Part shown: piece after piece, positions 1 to 9,200 of the stretch | Position numbering within the stretch: the first letter of the stretch is position 1 | How the letters are laid out: every line of letters starts with the position of its first letter | From: a virus | DNA: 64,000 bases | Virus record (IMG/VR): IMGVR_UViG_3300036770_006954 | Location: 62,001 to 126,000 of that record | Strand: one strand, 5' to 3' | Translations under genes and position numbers: made by a program | Notes under the pieces: generated by a model | What the model was told of the DNA's origin: nothing | Seen by the model: only the letters and a program-made list of their open reading frames with translations | Database searches by the model: none

Positions 1-41
1 TTACCCTCCAAGAATGACTTGATAACTTCTTCGTCAATCAT
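1..41 (-). CDS. start of an unidentified gene, cut by the window edge
   Basis: Only the first 13 codons are inside the window (MIDEEVIKSFLEG), read on the minus strand from an ATG at 41. The leader is A/T-rich with no Shine-Dalgarno sequence. A TATTTAT-type motif lies about 70 bases upstream at 111-118, so this gene may begin its own transcription unit. No function can be assigned from so little. Confidence 0.4.
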   Translation of the reverse strand, partial: MIDEEVIKSFLEG

Positions 42-110
42 ATTTTAAATTTTTACCGAGTGACACATTATCTTCCACAACTAAGTGGAGTTTGTCTTAC
101 TCATTCATTG

Positions 111-118
111 ATAAATAT
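111..118 (-). promoter_or_regulatory. TATTTAT-type candidate late promoter
   Basis: On the minus strand this reads ATATTTAT, the motif found upstream of most leaders in the window. It precedes the truncated gene at the window start by about 70 bases, farther than usual, so this instance is weak. Confidence 0.3.
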
Positions 119-123
119 AAAAG

Positions 124-136
124 ACCCGAAGTGGGT
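124..136 (-). terminator. weak candidate terminator
   Basis: A short stem ACCC/GGGT with a five-base loop lies just downstream of the minus-strand gene ending at 144. On the minus strand it is followed by CTTTTATATTT. The four-pair stem is short, so confidence is low. Confidence 0.25.
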
Positions 137-143
137 TGTCAAA

Positions 144-542
144 CTAGCAACACGCTTGTTCAGAAATAAAACTATCTTCAATATTGATATAGAGCTCCTC
201 ACGGATAGGGACAATCAAACTTCCTTGTTGTGTGCCAAGTAGTCCACTGTTCTTAATCAAAAATTGTCCTTGATATCTTCCAGGAGTATCAGTTTGTCTT
301 GAGGTGAATTGATAATAGATATAATACTCGGTAGGCGCTCCTGGTTCACTTGGTATTAAACTCACAATAGAACATGGGGCACCCACAATTTTTGGAATTC
401 CTGTTTTTACATCGACCATTGAAAAGAATATGGTGGCGAGTTCTAATAACTCCATTGTATCACCATAAGTGCTTCTACCATCTTGAACAACCTGCATCTT
501 AAGTACAGGAAGAGTTGCGTTTTTCCTAATAAAGAATTCCAT
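144..542 (-). CDS. hypothetical virion-type protein
   Basis: 132 aa, no signal peptide or membrane segment. The first 60 residues run as alternating beta-type strands (FIRKNATLPVLKMQVVQDG, then MELLELATIFFSMVD), the style of small baseplate upper-protein (BppU) N-terminal domains. That is only a resemblance and no catalytic motif is visible. It is the last complete minus-strand gene of the tail/glycosyltransferase block and has its own GTATTTAT motif upstream, so it is probably expressed late as a structural or assembly protein. The start is the only ATG in a suitable position and lies 7 bases from the motif. Confidence 0.6.
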   Translation of the reverse strand: MEFFIRKNATLPVLKMQVVQDGRSTYGDTMELLELATIFFSMVDVKTGIPKIVGAPCSIVSLIPSEPGAPTEYYIYYQFTSRQTDTPGRYQGQFLIKNSGLLGTQQGSLIVPIREELYINIEDSFISEQACC

Positions 543-548
543 ACAAAG

Positions 549-556
549 ATAAATAC
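549..556 (-). promoter_or_regulatory. TATTTAT-type candidate late promoter
   Basis: Minus-strand GTATTTAT seven bases before the ATG at 542. It sits in the 18-base gap after the large glycosyltransferase gene. Confidence 0.4.
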
Positions 557-560
557 TTTG

Positions 561-2231
561 TTAGGACTCTTTTCTTAACTTCCCATCGTAGAATTCAAAT
601 CTGTCGTGTTCAGTAGGTGTTGCAAACAACAATGCGGGTTTGATGTTTCCCTTTTTCGTTTCTTGATAGATGTGACTCATCCAAGTTTGTTCGAAAGGTC
701 TATCCCACTTTGTGGTTAGGAACATTTTTTCATTACCATACTTCGTCACCACTTGTGGCCAGTTACAATAATACACCTCACCAATACCATACGCCAATTT
801 TTTATATGAACGAACTTCGTTGAATTTGGTTCTTGGGGCGTTAGGGTCCAATCCTTGAACGGGTAAAGTTGGTTTTTCGGGCCAGTACTCTTCTCGGATA
901 TGTTGAGGAACATTATACCAAGACCATTGTGTCCCATTATCACCATAAAACTCAGTAAAATTAAGTTTCAAGAAGTCCAAAGAATCTTTCTTTGCAATTT
1001 GAATAGATTTGTTGTATAGGTCAGGAATTTTTCTTATAAAACCATTTTTACAAGTTTCGTCTGCACCACCGTAAAAGAACATATCATCTTCAAAAAACCA
1101 ATAAAAGTCAAATTTGTTTTCTTGGGAATGTTCTGCAATCCATTGTCTTCCACCACAAATTCCTAAGTTGTCTTTTTTAATATGTTCGAATCCAAATTCA
1201 TCACACAACTCTCTATATCTTTCAGTTGTAGTTAAATCTGATGAATTATCTAACAAAAACTTTTTTGGTTTATCCAAAAAGTTTCTATCATACATTTCCA
1301 TTGATTTGATGAGGGTCTCAAACTGATTGGGGCTATTGAATGTGATTACATATAGTGCAGAGTTATCAATATTCAAATCAGAATAAACAATTTTACCCTG
1401 TGTATTTTTAACTTTATGTGTGTCGTTTTTGACATCTTCGCAAAATTTACCAATAAGACCATTGGACTCAATTTCATAGTAATCGAAAATATCGGGGTGA
1501 CGGTAAAGAAGAATACTAAATAAAGATTCTTCAGTACCCATCAGACCATCTGATAAAGTTTGATTCATTAGGTTGTAATAAAGTCCATTAACATCAGAAA
1601 TGGTGTCTTTACTACCACCGAAGATTCCACCACGACAAACCAATTTCACATGATTTCCCGCGTAATTGTTAATTTTAGGGTAAGTAAAACCATGAATTTC
1701 TCTTTCAGCGGCGTAAGGAAATGCAATGAAACCGAACTTAGAAAAAAGGTTATGAAACTTGTGGTGAATTTTATCGTGAGTAAAATAACCAGGATGAACC
1801 GTATTGGTTATGCCAGCATCAATCCAAAACATATGTGTCGATTCAAAAGAGTCAAAAATTCTCGCATCGTTAAGTAAAAACATTTTGGACATAACCAAAG
1901 GGTTATACATCTCCAAACGAGCCTGAGTTGATTCAGGTAACCAACCCGATTGATTAAACCATTCAGGATTTGTTCTAATTTTTTGAATCTTGTCGTGAAA
2001 ATCATTTTTGAACCAAGATTGGTCCCTAACGATAAATTGAGTATTTTCACGAGCTCTTCTTTCCCAAACAAAACCTTCGAGTTCCTTTTCCCCAAAAATT
2101 ATTAAGTTAGCATCGATTCGAAGTAGTTGTTCAAATTTATCTAAATAGTGTTGAAAAGAACGGGACCAACCCTCTTGAAGTTCATCTCGTTTAATATTCC
2201 ATAAACCTGTGACAAATGTAATATTATTCAT
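561..2231 (-). CDS. two-domain glycosyltransferase (HtrL/YibB-like plus GT-A)
   Basis: 556 aa. Residues 1-270 resemble the HtrL/YibB (WlaTC-like) family: the signature FWIDAGI is at 135-141 and a conserved glycine-rich segment (RGGIFGGSKD) near 200-209. Residues 290-556 form a second GT-A type domain that opens with YVITFNSPNQFETL and carries an acidic FFEDD motif at 379-383, typical of metal and nucleotide-sugar binding. The ATG at 2231 is preferred over an upstream TTG because it overlaps the stop of the preceding gene by 8 bases, as is common here. The gene is third in a row of four overlapping glycosyltransferase genes downstream of the adhesin genes. The acceptor is unknown; virion fibres or host glycan are both possible. 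Confidence 0.8.
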   Translation of the reverse strand: MNNITFVTGLWNIKRDELQEGWSRSFQHYLDKFEQLLRIDANLIIFGEKELEGFVWERRARENTQFIVRDQSWFKNDFHDKIQKIRTNPEWFNQSGWLPESTQARLEMYNPLVMSKMFLLNDARIFDSFESTHMFWIDAGITNTVHPGYFTHDKIHHKFHNLFSKFGFIAFPYAAEREIHGFTYPKINNYAGNHVKLVCRGGIFGGSKDTISDVNGLYYNLMNQTLSDGLMGTEESLFSILLYRHPDIFDYYEIESNGLIGKFCEDVKNDTHKVKNTQGKIVYSDLNIDNSALYVITFNSPNQFETLIKSMEMYDRNFLDKPKKFLLDNSSDLTTTERYRELCDEFGFEHIKKDNLGICGGRQWIAEHSQENKFDFYWFFEDDMFFYGGADETCKNGFIRKIPDLYNKSIQIAKKDSLDFLKLNFTEFYGDNGTQWSWYNVPQHIREEYWPEKPTLPVQGLDPNAPRTKFNEVRSYKKLAYGIGEVYYCNWPQVVTKYGNEKMFLTTKWDRPFEQTWMSHIYQETKKGNIKPALLFATPTEHDRFEFYDGKLRKES

Positions 2232-3105
2232 ATATGTTGTTAAATTCTTCAAATATTTTATAGAAACTTCTGTTTATAACAAAAAAATCCTCTTGTAATC
2301 CCTTGATTCCTGAATCAGGAGACCACCAAACATCAAAAAATTTTTTATTGACTAATTCAGGATGGTTAAATGAAATTAATGTCATAATCAATTCTTCATA
2401 TGGATGTTGATTATCTTCATCCATAATTCGTGTTAGGTAGTTGTCAAATAAATCGACCATTTGTCTCCATTTATCTCTGCGTCCACCGAACAATCCTCCA
2501 ACAACATGTAAAGACCTATCATAATTGATATACCACTTTGGATTCACAGTTCCCGACCAATAATTTCTTTCATTGTCCTTGGCAATCATAAAAAATTTAT
2601 CGCCAGTAAATTCAATTAAATTTTTCAACATTTCATTATTGAATTGATTACATTCGTAATACCTTTGTTCAATATGTTTTGAGGTCAGGTACTTATTTGG
2701 AAACAAACCAACGTGTGACAATCCCGCGTCAATCCAATAATAATAATCATAAGACCCGTCTTCATAATCAAACCATTCGAATTTGGCGTATTGAATTTCT
2801 AAACATCTATCACCCCTTTTGATTTCATCAACTTGTTTAATTGAATTTAATCTTTCAGAGTGTCTTGTTTTGGTTATATCGAAAACTCTGATTTCTAATT
2901 TTTCTTTAGAAATTTGATGTTGATTGTAAAAAAAGTTGATAAGAGAATCATATTCTCTTTCTGAAGTGTAACATAAAAAGTCGGCTTCAGTCATTTTTAA
3001 CAACGACAATAGACTCCATCTATAGTGTCCGTTTCTACCTGGTCTTCCTCCCAAGTCAGTACCATTTAGGTCACTGTAGATACATGTAATAAACTTAGTT
3101 TTCAT
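2224..3105 (-). CDS. HtrL/YibB-like glycosyltransferase
   Basis: 293 aa. The family signature YWIDAGLS lies at 123-130, preceded by a long alpha/beta N-terminal half that opens with KFITCIYSDLNG. A second glycine-rich segment (VVGGLFGGRRDKW) is near 204-216. It is a paralogue of the first domain of the downstream 556-aa enzyme, so the pair probably arose by duplication with later fusion of one copy. The stop overlaps the next start by 8 bases and the start overlaps the previous gene's stop by 4, so translation is coupled. Enzymatic activity is inferred from family membership; donor and acceptor are not visible. Confidence 0.8.
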   Translation of the reverse strand: MKTKFITCIYSDLNGTDLGGRPGRNGHYRWSLLSLLKMTEADFLCYTSEREYDSLINFFYNQHQISKEKLEIRVFDITKTRHSERLNSIKQVDEIKRGDRCLEIQYAKFEWFDYEDGSYDYYYWIDAGLSHVGLFPNKYLTSKHIEQRYYECNQFNNEMLKNLIEFTGDKFFMIAKDNERNYWSGTVNPKWYINYDRSLHVVGGLFGGRRDKWRQMVDLFDNYLTRIMDEDNQHPYEELIMTLISFNHPELVNKKFFDVWWSPDSGIKGLQEDFFVINRSFYKIFEEFNNIYE

Positions 3106-3830
3106 ATAGAAATTTCTGTGAAAATTTTATCCTGTTTAGTTTTAATATTTTGTGTAAGGTTCAGATACTCGGAAGGAATTTTGACTGGTGAATATTGGTT
3201 CCAATTATATGTTTGTGTATAAAAATTATTATAAACCCCATGTGACACATCTGACCAGTCACTAATTTGTGGTGCAATTGGTATTACGGGAGAATAACTT
3301 TGTTTTTTACTCATAATGAATTGATAAATAAAATCATCAATCGCATAATAACCCAAATTTTCTTTAGGTTCTAATTTCAAGACTTCATCGTAAACACTAT
3401 GGTGATAAATAATCATATTTGTTGCGAAGATACCTCTGTGGTGCTCCAATTTTGGTGGAAAATTTGTCAAATCCAATAAAGTTGAATATTGTTCACTTCT
3501 ATTAACAGGTCGATTTAGTGTTGGTGATAAATTAAATATACCGTAATCAATACCTTCAGTTTCGGTAGTAATTTTTTCAATAAGAGACTTGGCGTAGGGC
3601 ATAATTGAACAATCATCTTCAATCACCATTACCTCATCTAAACCTTTTTTAATTGCACTCTTTATTATCTCAATATGAGATAAAGAACAACCACCGTGGT
3701 CATTAGTATCTACAGCACTAAATCTTTCAAAGTCCCAACCAATATAATCCATTTCAAAATGAATGGATTGCATTCTGTCATGTCTTCTATCTAAATTGAC
3801 AACATACTTGTAAATTTTATTAATATCCAT
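3102..3830 (-). CDS. glycosyltransferase family 25 (LPS-type) protein
   Basis: 242 aa. The N-terminus VVNLDRRHDRM (10-20), the GGCSLSH motif (46-52) and VIEDDC (69-74) are the ordered signatures of family GT25, which often adds galactose or glucose to lipooligosaccharide and, in some members, to proteins. The C-terminal half is less conserved but full length, and no signal peptide or membrane segment is present, so it should act in the host cytoplasm. It overlaps both neighbours by 1-4 bases within the four-gene glycosyltransferase block. The sugar transferred cannot be read from sequence. Confidence 0.85.
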   Translation of the reverse strand: MDINKIYKYVVNLDRRHDRMQSIHFEMDYIGWDFERFSAVDTNDHGGCSLSHIEIIKSAIKKGLDEVMVIEDDCSIMPYAKSLIEKITTETEGIDYGIFNLSPTLNRPVNRSEQYSTLLDLTNFPPKLEHHRGIFATNMIIYHHSVYDEVLKLEPKENLGYYAIDDFIYQFIMSKKQSYSPVIPIAPQISDWSDVSHGVYNNFYTQTYNWNQYSPVKIPSEYLNLTQNIKTKQDKIFTEISI

Positions 3831-5077
3831 TACAAGTTTCCTGTTAGACGGTCACACCAACCTTTTGACTCAGAGTGTGGCCATACAACCCAATAAGCCG
3901 GTTTTTGTGTTGTTTGGAACTCTCTCCAAATTTTACAATATTTGTCGGGGTCATTCATCATCCTCGAGATTTCAGCTTTGTCGGCATCCTTCCTAAATAA
4001 TGTCGAATCATCAGAACCATGGAATGCTACAACCCAAAAATCATAATCTTTTTCGGGTACACTAGCATAACCCACATCAATACAATGCTTGAACACTTGT
4101 GCAAAATCTTTTTTCCATTCTTCCTCGTTCTCGTAATTGTATGGGTTTGGGGGGTAATGTTTATCAATGGTATATTGTTGGACTGCTCTTTTCTCGAACA
4201 AAATCCCCGCATACTTTTCATAATCTCTCAGAGTCCTTTCAGTACCAAAACCATAAAGTCCATCATGACCTTCTTGAATTTCACCATCCATACCAAATAA
4301 TTTTCTGTTGGTAAGGTGAGACTTGTTGTTTTTATCGACCCATTGCTTGTCGTCATCCCATTGCTTGGTTCTACCCTTACGAGTGTATTCGTGCCAAATA
4401 AGAACCTTATGAGGGTGAAACAAATCATAACCCCAAGTGTATGCCCTTGCAGCAATCGAAATTTCCTCGCCATGAAAGTAATACTCAGGATTGTGTTGAA
4501 CCTCAGTTGAAAATTGTCCAAGAGTAAATGCATAGTGTGCTGAATAAAATCTTGCGGGAACGGGTTCTTTCATATCCCTCCAACCTGGAATTGTTTCAGG
4601 AAGGAAAAACACAGCGCCCTCAGGGATGAATCGGTCAAAAACCATTCTCCAAGGTTCTTGAACTCTTCCTGATGGGTCATTATCAGGGTCAAATGATGAA
4701 ACATATCCTGTTAGTAGGGGCTTTTTATGACCTTTTTTTTGAAGTTGTTTAACCATCTTTATCATTTCATCATCCCAATTTGGTGCAAACCTCATATGTG
4801 AATCAATTTGAAGTGTGTACTCTTCACCCTCATAAAGTTGTTGTGTTAGATTTCTCGCCCAACAAACTCCTTTCGAGTCTTCATATGGAATATTTAAAAT
4901 ACGAAAACGCTTATCGTTTTCATATTCAGTCAAATCATCAAACTTGTCGTCAGTATGAAATTGTCTTGAGATTGCAATTCTTAAATTTTTAGGTCTTTTA
5001 GCGTTCGCTATCATATCCCTCAAAGTGTGGATAAGTTGTGGGTCTCTATAAGAGGCAATTTGAACAAATATTTTCAT
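3830..5077 (-). CDS. GlcNAc-type glycosyltransferase (PF11397-like)
   Basis: 415 aa. It opens with IFVQIASYRDPQLIHTLRD, the hallmark of the family that includes eukaryotic Gnt1 polypeptide GlcNAc-transferases, and has LQIDSHMRF at 89-97 containing the D-x-H/DxD-like metal-binding motif. The family transfers GlcNAc in its characterised eukaryotic members; activity here is inferred. It is the first gene of the four-glycosyltransferase block and lies directly downstream of the Thr-Pro-linker adhesin genes, so a role in O-glycosylating those linkers is attractive but unproven. A terminator at 5143-5164 separates it from the adhesin transcript, and no TATTTAT motif is clear upstream. Confidence 0.85.
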   Translation of the reverse strand: MKIFVQIASYRDPQLIHTLRDMIANAKRPKNLRIAISRQFHTDDKFDDLTEYENDKRFRILNIPYEDSKGVCWARNLTQQLYEGEEYTLQIDSHMRFAPNWDDEMIKMVKQLQKKGHKKPLLTGYVSSFDPDNDPSGRVQEPWRMVFDRFIPEGAVFFLPETIPGWRDMKEPVPARFYSAHYAFTLGQFSTEVQHNPEYYFHGEEISIAARAYTWGYDLFHPHKVLIWHEYTRKGRTKQWDDDKQWVDKNNKSHLTNRKLFGMDGEIQEGHDGLYGFGTERTLRDYEKYAGILFEKRAVQQYTIDKHYPPNPYNYENEEEWKKDFAQVFKHCIDVGYASVPEKDYDFWVVAFHGSDDSTLFRKDADKAEISRMMNDPDKYCKIWREFQTTQKPAYWVVWPHSESKGWCDRLTGNL

Positions 5078-5142
5078 TAACTAAATTTTTACAAAAAAAA
5101 TAAGTATAATGAAAATAAAATGAATATTCCTTTTAAACAAAA

Positions 5143-5164
5143 AACCCCTCACAAAGGAGGGGTT
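5143..5164 (-). terminator. rho-independent terminator after the 339-aa adhesin gene
   Basis: Eight-pair GC-rich stem (AACCCCTC/GAGGGGTT) with a six-base loop. On the minus strand it is followed by TTTTTTGTTT. It ends transcription of the gene finishing at 5168. Confidence 0.85.
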
Positions 5165-5167
5165 ATT

Positions 5168-6187
5168 TTAACAAGGTGTTTCGTTATTTATGAATCCGTT
5201 TCCATTTATCACCTCGAACGCAGATGTTCCATCTGACCAATAACCATCATTTACAGGTGTAGTCAACGAGGTATCTAAGAATAAAAATTCACCTGTTGTT
5301 GGCCCTTGTGGTTGTGAGCTACTTGAGTAAACATTAAATGTTGTAACACTTGTACAAGCATCAATTGCTGTTGCCCCTGAGGTTAATAGATACGACCAAT
5401 AAGATATTGTTGGTGTTGGTGTCATACTTGTTGTAGGTGTATTCGTCGGAGTTTCTGTTGGCGTTGAAGTAATGGACGCAGTCAAACTAACGGTCGGCGT
5501 ATTAGTTGGTGTTTCTGTATTAGTTGGTGTGTTTGTTGGAGTTTGTGTCAAGGTTGGACAAACTGAAATAAATAAGAAATTCCCTGAAGAATCAACTTCA
5601 ATAACAATACCATTGAAATTATAGAAACCTGTCATATTGATTGTTGCTGGTCCTGCAGGAACGTTCGAGAGTAAAGATACATCCCCCCAAACAGAGTCGT
5701 TACCATATACCGTAATTGGTCCATTGATATTACCACACGCATCTAATAAAGTTGAACCGCTATAAACACTGAATGGAGTCAATGCTGGCGGAGTTACGCT
5801 AGGTGTGGGTGTGTTAGTTGGTGTTTCAGACGGCGTTTGGGTTGGGGTTTGTGTATTAGTCGTAGTGTTAGTTGGTGTGTTTGTTGGTGTCTCTGAAGGT
5901 GTTTGTGTTGGTGTATTTGTTGGTGTTTCTGAAGGTGTTTGTGTTGGGGTTGGCGTGTTTGTCGCACTTGGAGTTGGCGACATAGCAAACGGAAAGGAAC
6001 CAAAATCTGTAACAGTAATGATTGTTGGCATTGCTGTAGAATAGGTACCATCTATCAACCAAATATTGCAGGCATGTCCTGCGGGAAGTAAAACATCGTA
6101 TACCCACATTTGATTCGAACACTCTTGATATGAATAAACACCATTTGAAGATGTGTTATTAGTTAAAAGATATTTTCTACACGCCAT
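5168..6187 (-). CDS. Thr-Pro-linker surface protein (small adhesin)
   Basis: 339 aa. Three compact domains are joined by two Thr/Pro-rich linkers (about residues 71-134 and 209-256). The N-terminal module (1-70) is Cys-containing. The second and third modules are related: each has a D-A-C motif, a V-Y segment and a strand-rich body, and the third ends in Cys at the C-terminus. Linker units are of the [12 protein letters not shown] kind. There is no signal peptide, as expected of a virion protein assembled in the cytoplasm. A TATTTAT motif precedes the gene and a strong terminator follows. Function is inferred as a receptor-binding or decoration protein; the linkers are possible O-glycosylation sites. 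Confidence 0.75.
   Translation of the reverse strand: MACRKYLLTNNTSSNGVYSYQECSNQMWVYDVLLPAGHACNIWLIDGTYSTAMPTIITVTDFGSFPFAMSPTPSATNTPTPTQTPSETPTNTPTQTPSETPTNTPTNTTTNTQTPTQTPSETPTNTPTPSVTPPALTPFSVYSGSTLLDACGNINGPITVYGNDSVWGDVSLLSNVPAGPATINMTGFYNFNGIVIEVDSSGNFLFISVCPTLTQTPTNTPTNTETPTNTPTVSLTASITSTPTETPTNTPTTSMTPTPTISYWSYLLTSGATAIDACTSVTTFNVYSSSSQPQGPTTGEFLFLDTSLTTPVNDGYWSDGTSAFEVINGNGFINNETPC
5418..5560 (-). repeat. degenerate repeat encoding a Thr-Pro linker
   Basis: Tandem, imperfect GTTGGTGT-type units (plus-strand view) encode Thr-Pro-Thr-x repeats. This is low-complexity coding repeat, not an array with unique spacers. Confidence 0.7.
5785..5975 (-). repeat. degenerate repeat encoding a Thr-Pro linker
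   Basis: Second linker of the same gene, with repeated units coding [14 protein letters not shown]-like stretches. The near-identical DNA units could recombine with the other linkers in the window. Confidence 0.7.
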
Positions 6188-6202
6188 TTTTTCGTTTTTT
6201 TA

Positions 6203-6210
6203 ATAAATAT
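6203..6210 (-). promoter_or_regulatory. TATTTAT-type candidate late promoter
   Basis: Minus-strand ATATTTAT 15 bases before the ATG at 6187, in the 56-base gap between two adhesin genes. Confidence 0.45.
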
Positions 6211-6243
6211 TATAATATTTCAAATTATTTCAAGTCTGACTTT

Positions 6244-9200
6244 TTAACTTGGTGTGACTGTCGGTGTGGGTGTTGGTGTCACTGAAGTTTCACTTGGTGT
6301 TGCTGTGGGAGTTGGCGTTGGAATAACAAGGTCATTTTCTACTTCAATACCAATGTATATTAATTCACCACTAACAAAGTTAGTAGATGCCGATTGAATT
6401 AATCCTATATTACCCGAAGGTGTTGCTCCCGAGACAGTTCCAAACACAAAACCGTTATCTGAACCATTTTCCCAATACTTCAACGAATTCGAATCACCAG
6501 AATAAATTACCGTTGTGCCCGATTGTGTCATTGTAAAGAAAATAGTGTTACCCGTAAACTCAGAAAAATAATCTAATCGGTCAACATCATCTGAATCAAA
6601 TGAGTTGAAATACACTCCACTATTAGGAGAATTCAATAAATTCGGGTCCGTGATACCATTATCAATTATTGTATTTCCAGAAGTTGGTAGTCCTGAAGGA
6701 GATGTAATAAAGTTATAAGGAGCCGAACTTTGAATCTGTACATCAACTAAAGTAGTCAAAGTAATAGGGTACGAACTTGTGAGAGTTACCGATTGGCTGA
6801 CACTCGAGTCTAACAGAATTGTTTGATTATTCAGAACTGTTACAGTACCAGGAGGGTCCTGAACTCTTAGTGACGCTAATAAAGGTGTACCATTACCTGA
6901 GGGGGTTGAAGACAATCCAAGAGTGATTGTGTAAATACCCGAACTAGGATTTGCAGTATTATCAGTGTCAGCAATGTATTGGTTTCCACCACCTGCCGCG
7001 GGACATGGCCAAGGATTTTGTGGACCTATAGGTAACGAATTCACGTAGAATGTCGGTCTAGGAATACTGTTTATAGTAACATCGGTTATACTGGTAAATT
7101 GACTACAGTTCGAGATGTATAATTCAATTGGTCCCGTTGTTTGAGTTGGCGTTTGAGTATGAGTTGGAGTATTTGTCGGTGTTTCAGTATTGGTAGGTGT
7201 TGGAGTCTGAGTTGGCGTTTCAGTATTTGTTGGTGTTGGCGTTTCAGTATTTGTTGGTGTTGGGGTTTCAGTAGGTGTTTCAGTTGGTGTATTTGTTGGG
7301 GTTTCAGTATTGGTTGGTGTTGGAGTTGGAGTTTCTGAAGTTTCAGTAGGAGTTGGTGTTGGAGTTTCAGTAGGTGTCTCTGTATTTGTTGGTGTTGGTG
7401 TTGGAGTTTCTGAAGTTTCAGTAGGTGTTGGAGTTGGTGTTGTAGGTGGTAAACAACAATCAGTATCATAAACAACACTGACAGGTGTTGAACCCGATAA
7501 TACAACCAACGAATCTTTTTCGAAACAAAACTCAAATCTGAATCTTACAGTATCAGGATATGTTGTAGCCGTCAGGGTTCGGTTGTAAGTGTAAAGTCCA
7601 TCGCAACTAGTCATTTGAACTATCGTGTCACCAGTTATTTCTACTGATACAAACTGATAACATTCGTCCAAAACACAAGTAGCTGTTGGAGTCGGTGTCA
7701 TTGTTTCCGTTGGTGTGGGTGTAGAAGTTGTCGAAGTTTCGGTTGGTGTCGGAGTTGGTGTCGGAGTTACTGAGGTCTCAGTAGGTGTTGGGGTCGGACC
7801 ACCACAACAATCAAGAGCAACATAATATGCATAAATTATCCCTCCACCACCATCCCAATAATTGATGAGAACTGGTGGTGTCGATAAACATACTAGTCGT
7901 CCACTATATCCTGAGATTTGAACGGTTTCGGTTCCACCACTACAGTAAGTGAATTCCCAAGTGGCACCTGAAGCAACACCTCCGAACACCTCATACTCCA
8001 AACAACCCGCACAAGGTTGAGTTAAAGTTGGTGTTGGAGTTGGTGTTTGTGAAGATGTAACACTTGGTGTTGGAGTTGGTGTTGGTGGTGGTGAACAAAG
8101 GGCGACTTCAGTAATTTCAATCCAATTATTGTAAATATTGATTGTTCCTTCACATAGGCAAGTGGTAAATACTTGATAAGCCTCAAGGGTGTAATCAATA
8201 ATATTACCATTACAATCAGTGGCAGTAAAGACCGCAGGAATCGGTTCCAAATTCCTGAAAGTATACTCAACACAATTACATGCCGTAGGTGTAATTGTTG
8301 GTGTTGGCGTGTTTGAGGAAGTATTTGTTGGTGTCGGAGTATTTGATGATGTTGCCGTTGGTGTTAAATTTGCAGTGACACTAACTGTCGGACTATTACT
8401 CGGTGTTGGAGTTATGAAAACATTTCTACATGGTCCTACTCTTAAAACGGTTATATCAGAACAACTTGATGTTGGTGGTACACAAGCACATACATTTACC
8501 GAATCGAATTGTGAGAAAACGCTCAATCCAAAATAAGAAGGCCCTTGGCTCACAAAATTTCCGTTACAATCAACCCAATTAACGTTTTCACCACATGGGG
8601 TCGCACCCGTGAAATAAAGTGTATAAGTTTGACAATCACAACCACTTGTAGTCGGTGTTGGGGTGTTAGTTGGAGTAACAGATGGTGTTACTGTGTTACT
8701 TGGTGTTTGTGTATTAGTTGGGGTTTGAGTGACAGTGGGAGTCTGTGTGACAGTTGGCGTGACTGAAGAAGTAGGTGTTGGGGTTGGTAAATTACATCCA
8801 GCACCCAAATTAGTTTGTGTTGTTAAACAACTTGTGATTACACAGTCCCCACATATACAAACATAAATTGTTGAACCCGATGTGAAAACATTATCAGTAT
8901 ACTGTGGGAAATCTGATGCCGATTTAGTAATTAGAGTTCCAAAACAATCGATGTAACTAATCGTGTTTGAACAATTCTCATTAAATGTAACTTCAATAGT
9001 TTTACACTCACAAGGTGTTTCTGTTGGCGTTTGAGTTGGGGTAGATGTCACTGTTTCTGTTGGGGTAACTGTTGGAGTTGCAGTCATAGATGCTGTAACA
9101 GAAGGTGTTGGAGAAACTGACACACCTTCACAACAGTTGTTATAGAAAGAAGAATTCAATATACGGTCACTGTTTGCGTCATAAATTGTGGTCCCTGAAA

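Noticed and set aside
60-242. Small plus-strand reading frame at the window start
   Set aside because: It overlaps the end of the 132-aa minus-strand gene and the terminator/promoter area, with no recognisable product.
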